A stretch of DNA of 64,000 nucleotides, from contig SVLT01000002.1 in assembly GCA_015067845.1 (NCBI GenBank), forward strand, positions 1 to 64,000. Reading direction: 5' to 3'. Shown one piece after another: positions 32,631-46,783 of this stretch. The translations under genes and the position numbers were made by a program. How positions within the stretch are numbered: the stretch's first letter is position 1; each line of letters starts with the position of its first letter. The notes under the pieces are model-generated. The model was not told where the DNA came from. It saw nothing but the letters and a program-made list of their open reading frames with translations, and did no database searches. The stretch comes from Oscillospiraceae bacterium (GTDB lineage Bacteria > Bacillota > Clostridia > Oscillospirales > Oscillospiraceae).

Positions 32631-33911
32631 TCAGGCAGTGATCGTTCTTACAAAGACCGCCTTTGTTGGAATCCCGTGTTTATCTGGGTATCGCAGATCA
32701 TTATAGCAAACGATCACAGTATCCTCCGAGATCTTCTGAACAAAGGAGTTGCTGTAACTGCAGGAATCAAAATACTTACTGTCGGCATCACGTCTGCCGT
32801 CCGCGCGTTCCTGCGCAAGGGTCTTTCCGATAATACTGTACGATTCGCTCCATGTCTGTCCACGATCACGAGAGATCTTGCAGTGTACGCCGGGTCTTCC
32901 ATAGATCAACAGTAGGATATCTTCCTTCAATGTAAGGATATGGGGTGTAACGCTGGAATCGGCAATTTCCTTCGGCTCGCTCCAAGTGTACCCACCGTCA
33001 AAAGACGCAGAAAAATAGGTACCCCATACTTTTTCTTGGTCATAATCAGGATGAATGCTCATGTCCATACGCATAACGGCATACAGCCCATCCCGGCTGT
33101 CTACAGCCAGGGACACCTCGCCACCATCCCCGCCATAGCCGTAGGGTTGATCATGATTGCCGCCTGCAACGAGAGCGCGTTTTGTAAATGTGTTCCCTCC
33201 GTCAGTGGACGCTACAAGGTACACTTCACTACTGAACCGGTCATGAACATTCGGATTTTGCCCTGTACAAAGGGCTACCAAAGTACCATCGCTTAATTGC
33301 TTCAGGCTTGACATATAGGGAAGTTTAAAAATATGCGGTTGTATATATTGTGGTACCGCAGCATACTCGCCCATTTCCGTCTTCGCCTTTGCATTTACGA
33401 GTATTTCCCGGTCAGGAAAATCGAAATCTATTTCAGTTAACTTGGTATTACCGTTCTTATCAATTTTACCAATGCTTATACCCTTGCACGCACTCGGTAT
33501 ATCTCCATAACGATAAGAATACATTATAGCCTCACCGCAAGGGTGTTCGATTTCCTTTTGTGAAGCTATATTTTTAATCTCTGCGCAGTTCTTTTTATAC
33601 TGTAAAAACAGTTTTTCACCATTATCCAAACTTAAATACGGCGAATCAATACCTGTCAGCACACTAATATCATAAATCTTTTCTCCGTCAGGTTCCATCA
33701 CCCAATTTTCACCGTTATCATATGAAACAAAATAAAGATTAGGTAAACAAAACATACTGTTTGTATCTGCGCTGTCTGCTTCGCCGTTAATACGGATTAC
33801 AAGCTCGCCGTTTTTATCACGCCACATACGCGGAATGGCATACGCTCCCCAACGCGCAACTTTTTCATTCATTTCCGGCGCATAAACCAATATAGGTTCA
33901 CTGATTTTCAT
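32631..33911 (-). CDS. Cytoplasmic sialidase-like BNR-repeat protein
   Basis: A 426-residue six-bladed-propeller protein of the sialidase/neuraminidase superfamily. Four Asp-box-type repeats are visible: SYDNGENWV, STDGGNTFT, SFDGGYTWS and SRDRGQTWS. There is no signal peptide, so it should act on imported oligosaccharides, releasing sialic acid for the NanA-like lyase encoded 14 bp upstream. The arginine triad of GH33 cannot be confirmed by eye. The first quarter of the gene is clearly AT-richer than the rest. GGAAG lies 9 bases before the ATG. Confidence 0.78.
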   Translation of the reverse strand: MKISEPILVYAPEMNEKVARWGAYAIPRMWRDKNGELVIRINGEADSADTNSMFCLPNLYFVSYDNGENWVMEPDGEKIYDISVLTGIDSPYLSLDNGEKLFLQYKKNCAEIKNIASQKEIEHPCGEAIMYSYRYGDIPSACKGISIGKIDKNGNTKLTEIDFDFPDREILVNAKAKTEMGEYAAVPQYIQPHIFKLPYMSSLKQLSDGTLVALCTGQNPNVHDRFSSEVYLVASTDGGNTFTKRALVAGGNHDQPYGYGGDGGEVSLAVDSRDGLYAVMRMDMSIHPDYDQEKVWGTYFSASFDGGYTWSEPKEIADSSVTPHILTLKEDILLLIYGRPGVHCKISRDRGQTWSESYSIIGKTLAQERADGRRDADSKYFDSCSYSNSFVQKISEDTVIVCYNDLRYPDKHGIPTKAVFVRTITA

Positions 33912-33925
33912 AGCTCTGCACTTCC

Positions 33926-34798
33926 CTAAAGCAATGTGGATAACTCATCAAGCAGTTTCACTTCATCTTCCTCTGCAAGTTTTCCTAAAGGCGCTCTGCA
34001 ATAGCCGCAATCAATCCCTTTAGACTTCAAGATTGCCTTGATGCTCTGGGATAGGCCATATTTATATATTACAGAAATGATTTTGGTTGCATTTTCCTGT
34101 TCCAGCATTGCTTCTTGGATTCTATTCTCCTTGAAAAGATTATAAATCTTGACAAATTTATCTGCCATAAAATTGAAGTTACTTCCAATTGCGCCGTCAG
34201 CACCCATAACAAGACCGCACAAAAAGGTTTCGTCAAAACCATTGTAAATAATCTTTTCGGGGAATTGCGTCTTCAACTGACGCAACTGAAAATAGTCATC
34301 GCTTGTGTGCTTTATGCCTATGATTTTATCATATTCTAAAATATCGCAAAGCTCATTTGTGGTAAAATGCACGTTGGTTAGAAGCGGGATATTATAAATA
34401 AATAACGGGATATTCACACATTCAGCAACATCTGTGAAGTACTTTTTGATCTCACAGAACTTCAGTTTGTGATAGAAAGGCACCACAGAGGATACGGCAT
34501 CATAGCCTAATTCTTCAGCATATTTTGCCAGTTCTACCGTTTCAGCGGTTGAAATGCCACACACGTGCGCAATTAAAACAACTCTTTTTCTTGCGAATTT
34601 CGCCGTTAATTGCATGATCTTTCTTCTTTCTTCTGAAGTTAAGTAAAAAACCTCAGCAGAGCTTCCGCAGACGAAAAATCCCGCCACGCCACTATTGATG
34701 TTAAACTCAATCAACTTTTCCAATGCATCTTCGTTGATATTCCCTTCGCCATCAAAAGGTGTTGCTAAAGCGGTAATAATCCCCTTAAATTTGTCCAT
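33926..34798 (-). CDS. DapA/NanA-family lyase, probable N-acetylneuraminate lyase
   Basis: A 290-residue class I aldolase of the dihydrodipicolinate synthase/N-acetylneuraminate lyase family. The Schiff-base lysine is K163 in IIGIKHTS, the catalytic tyrosine is Y135 in FIYNIP, and the pyruvate-carboxylate loop is GSSAE (usually GSTGE/GTTGE). Beside a sialidase the best reading is cleavage of sialic acid to N-acetylmannosamine and pyruvate, but KDG or other 2-keto acid substrates are possible. No nanE or nanK is in the window. The gene is strongly AT-rich compared with its neighbours, a hint of separate origin. Confidence 0.82.
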   Translation of the reverse strand: MDKFKGIITALATPFDGEGNINEDALEKLIEFNINSGVAGFFVCGSSAEVFYLTSEERRKIMQLTAKFARKRVVLIAHVCGISTAETVELAKYAEELGYDAVSSVVPFYHKLKFCEIKKYFTDVAECVNIPLFIYNIPLLTNVHFTTNELCDILEYDKIIGIKHTSDDYFQLRQLKTQFPEKIIYNGFDETFLCGLVMGADGAIGSNFNFMADKFVKIYNLFKENRIQEAMLEQENATKIISVIYKYGLSQSIKAILKSKGIDCGYCRAPLGKLAEEDEVKLLDELSTLL

Positions 34799-34815
34799 TA
34801 GGAAACATCCCTTTA

Positions 34816-36327
34816 TTACTTTTTCAGTGTGATCCAGTGGTCACCGACATATAGGCTTGCATCCACTTTTGAAAGCGCTTCCCAAACCGGATTGTTTTTA
34901 CCTTGAAGTGCGCCATCCAGTATGTATTCGATCAAAAAAGCCACAAAACCCGCCGACCAACCGTGGCACAGGGAATGACGGAAACCGGTATAGCAAAACG
35001 CGCCAAAATCGCCATGGATATCTTTCTGCCCTTTCGCAGGAAGCGCATCGATCCTGCCGCTCCCCTCCAGCCACTCCATGTTAAAATCTTCCCAAAATGT
35101 AGTGGCTCCACGAGACAGCATTGCTCCGAAATATTCCTTGATTAGGGAAACCATTTGGGTTCCGCCCGCTATGGCATCTGCTTTCAGGATGTAGTATGTC
35201 ATAAACGTGGATAATCCCTTTGCGCCATCCCGCTCCAAGAAGGCAACTTCACCCGCAGCATCTCTTCCCGCCAGAATCTGGAAGGCTCTGGTCTGCTTAA
35301 ATCGGCAATCCATAGCCAAATAGCTTTTCAGCTTTCCCACAATGCTGTGGCACAGCGGCTGTGCGCAGGAATACATTTTACCAAAGGCGTTGGCCGCCAT
35401 ACAGATCAGCGCTGCTGTTCCAATTGGGGCATCCTGGGTCTGATAGGTAGGCCAGTCCAAATAAAATGCCATCTCCACATCCCCAAAATCCATTGTTCCG
35501 TCCGCTTGGATACAGGAATCGAAATGCGCCAGGATCTGATGGGCATAGGCCACATTTTCTGCAAAATAGGAATCATTGTGGGTCATGGCGCAATAATCGC
35601 AAAGATTAATAATCCACCAAGCGGAATAGGATGGGATCTCGTTGATCCACCGTGTTGCAGGCGTCTCATTTTTCAAAACATTCAAGGAGTTGGTAATATT
35701 GGGATTGTCACCGAACAGATAGATGGAAGTAATGATCTCCTGGTTCAGGTCTCCGGACCACACCATGCGGTCACGCTTGATACCATCCCAAATATAGCCA
35801 TTTTGGAAATTCAGTCTCAACGTGTAGATGGCGGTTTGGATGATGGCATTCAGTTCCGCATCCGCAGTACGGAGATAACCTTCCTTAGGAAATACCGGCA
35901 GATGATTGACCGCAAAAATATTGCGGATATGTACCGGTGCTTCGGTAAGAAGTTCGATCTTTGCGAAACGGAATCCACTTTGGCCGAAGGTAAGATCCGA
36001 CATAAAAGGAACGGCAACCTCCAATTCGCGGGTGGCATGATCATTGCCTGCGTTCTTAAATCCCGACGGTGCACAAGCTTCGCTTAAAGATTCGCCAAGC
36101 GTAATGGCAAACTTCGCAAGACCTTTTGCCTCTCGGGTAATAAAGCGAACACCGCCACAAACTTCCTTACCAAAGTCCAAAATGACATAAGATCCCTTAC
36201 CCTCAAAAATGGCGCAGTGGCTCGTCTGAAAGGAAACGCAAGCCTCTTTTTCCATTAACAGTTCCTGGGTGTGGGCAATCTTGCGCATCTCTTTTAAGGC
36301 AATTGGCATCAAATTTTCTATTTTCAT
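34816..36327 (-). CDS. GH78-like (alpha,alpha)6-barrel glycoside hydrolase
   Basis: A 503-residue protein resembling bacterial alpha-L-rhamnosidases. A beta-sandwich covers residues 1-150 and a six-hairpin barrel the rest. The segment WDGIKRDRMVWSGDL (about 190-205) matches the GH78 catalytic stretch with its acidic residues, and the C-terminal SLCHGWSAG is conserved in the family. It lacks a signal peptide. Length is short for GH78 because the usual extra N-terminal lectin domains are missing, so it may be a minimal or divergent member with another specificity. AGAGGCG precedes the ATG. Confidence 0.75.
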   Translation of the reverse strand: MKIENLMPIALKEMRKIAHTQELLMEKEACVSFQTSHCAIFEGKGSYVILDFGKEVCGGVRFITREAKGLAKFAITLGESLSEACAPSGFKNAGNDHATRELEVAVPFMSDLTFGQSGFRFAKIELLTEAPVHIRNIFAVNHLPVFPKEGYLRTADAELNAIIQTAIYTLRLNFQNGYIWDGIKRDRMVWSGDLNQEIITSIYLFGDNPNITNSLNVLKNETPATRWINEIPSYSAWWIINLCDYCAMTHNDSYFAENVAYAHQILAHFDSCIQADGTMDFGDVEMAFYLDWPTYQTQDAPIGTAALICMAANAFGKMYSCAQPLCHSIVGKLKSYLAMDCRFKQTRAFQILAGRDAAGEVAFLERDGAKGLSTFMTYYILKADAIAGGTQMVSLIKEYFGAMLSRGATTFWEDFNMEWLEGSGRIDALPAKGQKDIHGDFGAFCYTGFRHSLCHGWSAGFVAFLIEYILDGALQGKNNPVWEALSKVDASLYVGDHWITLKK

Positions 36328-36349
36328 AATCGCCTCTTACCTCACTTCA

Positions 36350-37795
36350 TTATTTACCCAAAAGGGTAATCGGAATAAACAGCGGCAAGGGGTTCAACCC
36401 GGACCGGACGCTCATGACAATGTGATTTCTCGGTGCGATCTTCTCCCCTGCTTTGATCACCACTTCATAAGTCGCTGTGGTAATAAAGGTCTGGTTATGA
36501 TAATACATATATACCGTCTTGTCATATTCCGCAGCAAATCCTTCGGGAAGATCCATATCTACATCCGCGCGGAAGGTCTGATGAAATTTGTGATCAAATG
36601 TAATCTTAATCTTGAATTCTTCGTTAGCCTTGATGAACGGTTCTTTTTCATATTCCACCAGAGCCTTCCAGTGATGGCCATTGTTCACCTCGAAGGAATA
36701 TCGGCCACGATTCAAGAAGCCTGCAGAAACTCCCTTCAAAAGCGCAAATGCCGCCTCCTTGTCGTACTCACTGTCCAGATCGGTATACTCCATGTACACG
36801 CCGTTGGCATTAAGTACTGTGGGAATCATTTTCATAACACGCTCTGTCAGGACGGTACAGGATTTTGCGATTTCATCAATGTAAGAGCCATTGATGGACA
36901 AAGTGACAATCTTGTCACCGATATATTCTTTCAATTCCAGCGGGATCCGCTCCGCTCCGTACAGGATGCCCAGGATCGAGCCGCAGGTTGCCGCAGTACA
37001 GTCCGTATCGTCTCCGCAGTTGATTGCATGGATTAGAGACTTTTTCATATCGCCTTCACCATAGAGCAAACCAATCACCGTAAAGCCAATGTTGGCAGGT
37101 GCCTGGAACCATCCCAATTCCTTTGTGGATTCCACCAGCATATTGCGAACATCTTGGTACGGTGTGCCTTTGTCATACTCAGTCAGCACCAGTTTGACGC
37201 ATTTCGCCAGGTAGGATTCCTCCGGAATATACGTCAGGGCCTGCTCAATAATCTTACGGATATCCGTCTCCACAAAAGCGATGCTTTCCAACGCCGCCGT
37301 AAATATCTCGCCATAGGTACCCTCTCCACTACCATGGTCAATACAGGCATCCATAATCGCATACTTGATGGCAATGTTGGGAAAACCTGGTGCCAGAGTC
37401 GCCCACACTTCCGAACGGATCCACGCTCCATTGGAGTGCTTCCAATCTTCGTTGCAGATCTCACCGGAAAGAGAGGGCAGAATACCGTTGCTCATGTTGG
37501 ACTTTGCGATTCCGTATTCATTCCAGTGGGGCGCGACCTCAGACAGCCAATACTCTGCCAAAATGTTGGAGGACATGGAATATGGCCCCACCTCTTCCAT
37601 GGCTCTAAGCCACACCAACTGAAGATCCAGATCATCGTTGGGCAACGGCTGACCCTTCGGGGTAGCATAGCCGGACACATTCAACATCTTACGCATGCCT
37701 TCATAGGGTGCACCCATGGTTCCGCCGATGTTCTTTCCAATCCAGCAACCCAGTATTTTATCTTTCAACTGATTGCGATTTAATTTCACATTCAT
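36350..37795 (-). CDS. ADP-ribosylglycohydrolase-family protein with C-terminal beta domain
   Basis: A 481-residue protein. Residues 1-330 resemble the DraG/ADP-ribosylglycohydrolase helical fold, with metal-binding aspartates in NDDLDLQLVW and GDDTDCTAATCGSILG. The remaining 150 residues form an extra beta-rich domain. Enzymes of this family usually remove ADP-ribose from proteins or small molecules; within glycoside hydrolase operons their substrate is not established and might be a nucleoside-like or N-glycosidic sugar. AAGGAG lies 9 bases before the ATG at 37795. It sits between a DMT transporter and the GH78-like gene. Confidence 0.8.
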   Translation of the reverse strand: MNVKLNRNQLKDKILGCWIGKNIGGTMGAPYEGMRKMLNVSGYATPKGQPLPNDDLDLQLVWLRAMEEVGPYSMSSNILAEYWLSEVAPHWNEYGIAKSNMSNGILPSLSGEICNEDWKHSNGAWIRSEVWATLAPGFPNIAIKYAIMDACIDHGSGEGTYGEIFTAALESIAFVETDIRKIIEQALTYIPEESYLAKCVKLVLTEYDKGTPYQDVRNMLVESTKELGWFQAPANIGFTVIGLLYGEGDMKKSLIHAINCGDDTDCTAATCGSILGILYGAERIPLELKEYIGDKIVTLSINGSYIDEIAKSCTVLTERVMKMIPTVLNANGVYMEYTDLDSEYDKEAAFALLKGVSAGFLNRGRYSFEVNNGHHWKALVEYEKEPFIKANEEFKIKITFDHKFHQTFRADVDMDLPEGFAAEYDKTVYMYYHNQTFITTATYEVVIKAGEKIAPRNHIVMSVRSGLNPLPLFIPITLLGK

Positions 37796-37828
37796 CCGCA
37801 CATTCTCCTTTTTACACAAAGCGTTTGC

Positions 37829-38713
37829 TCAATACATAAACAGGAAGGTCGCAACAAAGGAACCTCCGATGGCGATCCACTCCCGCAAAGCGATCTTCTC
37901 CCGAAAGATCACACGAGACACCAATGCAGACAACACAATGACGCCGCCGGATACCACGGGAAACTGAACCGATGCCGGCACTGTGGTCGCCGCTTTCAGA
38001 TGGAGGAAATTGCCCAGATACGCCGCCACGCCAATGGCGATGATGGATAAAAAGGGCACCATTGCCAAGGTGGATCGAAATTCTGCCATTTTTGTTTTTC
38101 GGCTCTTCCCCAGCAACATCGGCACCAGCAGGAACAGCGCGAATACCGCCGTCAGCCCGCAAGAGATCACGGTGAAGCTGATTTCATCCACCTCTCTGCC
38201 ATGACCATGTACCTGATGCGCCTTAGCAATCACTCCCGTCAAACCATTGACGATGAATCCCACCATACACAGCAGATAGTACAGCCATTTTTTCTTTACT
38301 TTTTCTTCCGTTTCCTGACCCGTACCCTGCAGGATCATACAGGCTGTCAGAAGGATACAGCCTGCCACCTTTCCGGCAGAAACATCCTCCCGCAGAAACA
38401 GGATCCCATAGAAGAACGGCAACAGCATGCCGCCCAGCATCATAAACAAGCTGTAGATGGCCAAACTGCCCAACGACAGGATCTGAATGCCCACCACAAA
38501 GTAAGGGATCATGATCAGTGCAAAAATAGCAGCCATGATTCCCGAAAACCAGGAAAAACGGATCTGAAAGCCGCCCACGATCAAAAACAGCAATGTTCCG
38601 ATACAGCTGGTGAAAACCAGCAGGGAAAGCGCGGTGACAAAGGTCTGCCGCACCCGACCTTCATAGATCTTGGTAAAGGCAAATTGCGCCGCAAAGCATA
38701 CAACGGCAATCAC
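37829..38713 (-). CDS. EamA/DMT-family transporter
   Basis: A 294-residue (or 301) membrane protein with about ten hydrophobic segments in two EamA-like halves. It would move a small metabolite or sugar across the membrane; the substrate is unknown. The coordinate uses a GTG, but the frame is open back to the preceding stop and the best ribosome site (AAGGAG) points to an ATT at 38734 or CTG at 38731, giving an N-terminus ILDYILLVIAVV. The site lies within the end of the GH36 gene, so the two are tightly coupled. Confidence 0.8.
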   Translation of the reverse strand: MIAVVCFAAQFAFTKIYEGRVRQTFVTALSLLVFTSCIGTLLFLIVGGFQIRFSWFSGIMAAIFALIMIPYFVVGIQILSLGSLAIYSLFMMLGGMLLPFFYGILFLREDVSAGKVAGCILLTACMILQGTGQETEEKVKKKWLYYLLCMVGFIVNGLTGVIAKAHQVHGHGREVDEISFTVISCGLTAVFALFLLVPMLLGKSRKTKMAEFRSTLAMVPFLSIIAIGVAAYLGNFLHLKAATTVPASVQFPVVSGGVIVLSALVSRVIFREKIALREWIAIGGSFVATFLFMY

Positions 38714-38737
38714 TAATAAGATATAGTCCAGAATCGA

Positions 38738-40585
38738 TCACTCCTTCTGGTGAACTTTTCGGAACGTTACCCGCTTTGCGGTGTAGTTTCCTTCCAATGG
38801 GATGGTAATACTGTCCTCATTCATCGGCTTCCCATCCACCCGATAACATCCGTTTGGATCCAACACCGGATACAGCGTCAGGCTACTTTGGCAAATACGA
38901 TTGGTAAACACCAGCACTTCTACACGCTCAAAAGCGACATCGCTATATTCCAATACAAGAAGATTGTCCGTATCTGCCAAGATCCGTACCACGGCCTGCA
39001 TGAAGAAAGCTCTGTCTTCCTTAAACTGGACTACATGCTCCTTCATCTTAAGAAACAGTTCCTCTGACCAAGAATTCAGATCGCAGCTAAAGCCGATGGG
39101 ACCTCCGGTTAGAAAACCTGCCAAATAGGAATCGCTTAAGCCCCTTACATCGCTCCAGGTTCCGTCATTAGTCGTAATCGTTCTGTTGCGCTGCGGACTT
39201 TGATACCAATGGGTCATATCCGATACGGACTGAATGGTTGCCCAGCGTTCTATGCTCTGGGGCGGCAAACGCAGCAGTGAATCCTTATAGATCCGCATTC
39301 CTTCATAGGGGCTTTGATTGTCGCTGAGCCAGAATCCGTCAAAGTCCATTGCATTGGCCAAAGTCATTCTTTGTCCGCCGGAGGCGCAATTCTCCAAATA
39401 CAGTTCCGGATAAGCATCCTTCAGTCTTCTGATGAAGGCATCGTAACCTTGGAAGTACCGGCAGAAAGCCTCCTGCCGGTCATCCCGGGTCAGATCCTGA
39501 TTGAAATCAAACTTAATGTAGGATAGCTGGTAGGTATCGATCAGACCGGATACCACTGAGAACATATAGTCTCTTGCACTTTCCTTGGCGAAATCCAGGA
39601 AATACAATTCCGCCCCGTTGTTGGTATATGTGAAATAATGCTCTTTGCATTCTCTGATGCAATTGGCTTTGGGACCTGCTGTCTCGATCTCCAGCCAAAG
39701 GCCGAATTTCATACCGCTATCCCGCACCAATCTGGAAAGCTCACCCATGCGGCCGCCGAAGCCGCCCTCTGTTCTCTCGTACCAATCGCCCCGGGAATCC
39801 CAGAAATTACCCTGGCCAAACCATCCGGCATCAATCACAAAATACTCCACGCCCAGCATCTTTGCCCGCTCTACCTGCGCGGATACATTTTCAAAGTCTA
39901 TACGGTCAAACCGGTATAGCCAGGTATTATACATCACTGGCATTGCTTTTCGCGGATAATGGCGGTTCAGATATTCATGCAAAATGTGGCTGTCCATATC
40001 CAGCTTATTCTGAAAGTCATAATATAGGATTTCAGGCATACAGAATGCTTCCTGCGGCGGCAATGCCATGTGGAAGTTTCTATAATTCACACCCAGCTCC
40101 AGCTCCACCTGATTGGCTTCTCCAGCAGTAGCCAGGACACGGACTTGATACCGCCATGGTCCTTTTGTCAGGATGTGAAATACCCTTCCTCTGTTTGTCT
40201 GTTTGTTCCACAGAGCCAGAAACGGGGTTGCCCCAAAGGCATTTCTGACACCGATGGTTTCCCCACAGACCCCAGTCACCAGGCTCTGCCATGCGCCCTT
40301 GCTTTCATTCTGCCAGGTGTTCGCCTGGGTATAGACTTCATATTCTCCAGCGTCCATCACAAAGCGGGAAGTAGCACAATCCAAATAAATGGTATCCTGA
40401 GATAGATTTCGAATGAAGTCCTTGCGTCTAAAGACCGATCCCGCCTTGCTGATTTCCGCTCTTACATGATAAGTGCCATTTTCTACTGCGTATCCTTCTT
40501 CACTATGGCAAACGGTTCCATTGACCTGACCAAAGCTGCCAAAGATATTCCAAAGTTGATCACCTGTCATATGTTCATAGGTCAT
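38738..40585 (-). CDS. GH36-type alpha-galactosidase
   Basis: A 615-residue retaining glycosidase. The nucleophile is D360 in SYIKFDFNQDL and the acid/base is D422 in FWLSDNQSP; other GH36 signatures are VIDAGWFG and LYLENCASGG. Without a signal peptide it would release terminal alpha-linked galactose (or N-acetylgalactosamine) from imported oligosaccharides in the cytosol. The protein is shorter than typical tetrameric GH36 enzymes (about 720) because the N-terminal sandwich is reduced. GGAGGG precedes the ATG. It lies 13 bp after the TIM-barrel isomerase. Confidence 0.88.
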   Translation of the reverse strand: MTYEHMTGDQLWNIFGSFGQVNGTVCHSEEGYAVENGTYHVRAEISKAGSVFRRKDFIRNLSQDTIYLDCATSRFVMDAGEYEVYTQANTWQNESKGAWQSLVTGVCGETIGVRNAFGATPFLALWNKQTNRGRVFHILTKGPWRYQVRVLATAGEANQVELELGVNYRNFHMALPPQEAFCMPEILYYDFQNKLDMDSHILHEYLNRHYPRKAMPVMYNTWLYRFDRIDFENVSAQVERAKMLGVEYFVIDAGWFGQGNFWDSRGDWYERTEGGFGGRMGELSRLVRDSGMKFGLWLEIETAGPKANCIRECKEHYFTYTNNGAELYFLDFAKESARDYMFSVVSGLIDTYQLSYIKFDFNQDLTRDDRQEAFCRYFQGYDAFIRRLKDAYPELYLENCASGGQRMTLANAMDFDGFWLSDNQSPYEGMRIYKDSLLRLPPQSIERWATIQSVSDMTHWYQSPQRNRTITTNDGTWSDVRGLSDSYLAGFLTGGPIGFSCDLNSWSEELFLKMKEHVVQFKEDRAFFMQAVVRILADTDNLLVLEYSDVAFERVEVLVFTNRICQSSLTLYPVLDPNGCYRVDGKPMNEDSITIPLEGNYTAKRVTFRKVHQKE

Positions 40586-40598
40586 AATCGACCCTCCA

Positions 40599-41429
40599 TT
40601 ACTTCTGTGTAAAACAGCGTTTCAAAAACAGATAATTTTCAGCAAAGGCTTCTATCTGAAGACGGTTCCCGGATGCCAATGCAGTGGCATTGTACTCATC
40701 AAAATCCACTTCATAGATGATTGGCCCCTGATAACCAACCTGTTCCAGGGTTGCGAACAATTCGATCCAATCAATTCTCCCTTCGCCAGGCATCCAATGC
40801 TTTTCGTCCACAAAATCATAGTCCGAAAAATGGGTCGTCACGATCTTGTCACCCACATCCAGAATAAAATCACGGATGGACTGACAAGTTAAATGATTGG
40901 TATCAAAGCAAACCTTCAGACGGTCATCCACAGAGATCAGCTTCTTGATGTCCGCGGAATCCCTGCCCAGGCAAGTACGGGGCAGGTTCTCTACCGCAAT
41001 GATCGCCCCACCTTCTGCCGCGACATCCGCCAGTTTCACCAACGAATCCTGGGCATAGGCGATCAACTCTTCCCGTTCGTGTTCTTCATTGGGCTCTGCG
41101 CTGGGATGAACCACAATCGTCTTGATACCGAGACCTGCGGCTATTTTGATATATTCGCTTACATAGGCCACGGAATACGCGCGGAATTCCCGATCCCGGC
41201 AATTGATGTTGATCTTGTCAAAAGGCATAAAGGGAAGGTGGAATGACCACAATGTCATGCCATGTGTCTTAGCTCGGTCCGCAACGGTCTGCCACGGCAC
41301 GGTCTTAAAGCGATCATAAGAAAAGCTGAGTTCCAACGCCGTTACGCCCACCTTTTCCATGCGGACAAAATCCTCATGGGTCAATTCCTGAACGCCTCCC
41401 GTAGAGAGACCAAGCGCATATTTTTCCAT
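40599..41429 (-). CDS. Sugar phosphate isomerase/epimerase-type TIM-barrel protein
   Basis: A 276-residue protein of the AP-endonuclease-2/xylose-isomerase-like superfamily. Conserved acidic and histidine metal ligands are seen in VVHPSAEP, IAVENLPRT, CFDTNHL, TTHFSDYD and IIYEVDFDEY. It is probably a cytosolic sugar epimerase or isomerase feeding the products of the neighbouring galactosidases into metabolism; the substrate cannot be named. AAAGGAG lies before the ATG, and the gene follows the GH2 gene by 18 bp. Confidence 0.8.
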   Translation of the reverse strand: MEKYALGLSTGGVQELTHEDFVRMEKVGVTALELSFSYDRFKTVPWQTVADRAKTHGMTLWSFHLPFMPFDKININCRDREFRAYSVAYVSEYIKIAAGLGIKTIVVHPSAEPNEEHEREELIAYAQDSLVKLADVAAEGGAIIAVENLPRTCLGRDSADIKKLISVDDRLKVCFDTNHLTCQSIRDFILDVGDKIVTTHFSDYDFVDEKHWMPGEGRIDWIELFATLEQVGYQGPIIYEVDFDEYNATALASGNRLQIEAFAENYLFLKRCFTQK

Positions 41430-41447
41430 CTTCCTTTATCTCCTTTG

Positions 41448-46525
<5,078 letters not shown>

Positions 46526-46567
46526 GCGTTTTCCCTCCATGGTGACCATTTTTTTGGAACTATTTTA

Positions 46568-46596
46568 CCAATACGATACCACATCTTTACTTCCCT
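46568..46596 (-). promoter_or_regulatory. Candidate promoter of the GH42 gene group
   Basis: Minus-strand TTTACA, 17-bp spacer, TATCGT, 40-70 bp before the GH42 start. The -10 match is poor. Confidence 0.35.
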
Positions 46597-46612
46597 GTAA
46601 ATGCACGAAAGC

Positions 46613-46633
46613 TGCATTGGCACTGCCAATGCA
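46613..46633. promoter_or_regulatory. Perfect 21-bp palindrome upstream of the GH42 gene
   Basis: TGCATTGGCA, a single C, and TGCCAATGCA. It lies just upstream of the candidate -35, where an activator or repressor would bind. The remaining gap to 46783 shows a T-rich minus-strand tract but no clear terminator. Confidence 0.5.
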
Positions 46634-46783
46634 TTCTTTGATGGCACTTTCCACATGGCTGGCAAGGTTTCACAATCCTTGACACCCATGCAAAAAACGC
46701 CGGAATATGAGTTTGAAAGGAAGCCCCTTCAGCCACTTCGCATAGTGTCCAGATATGCTTCCGGGGCATTCCTTATTCGCTTA

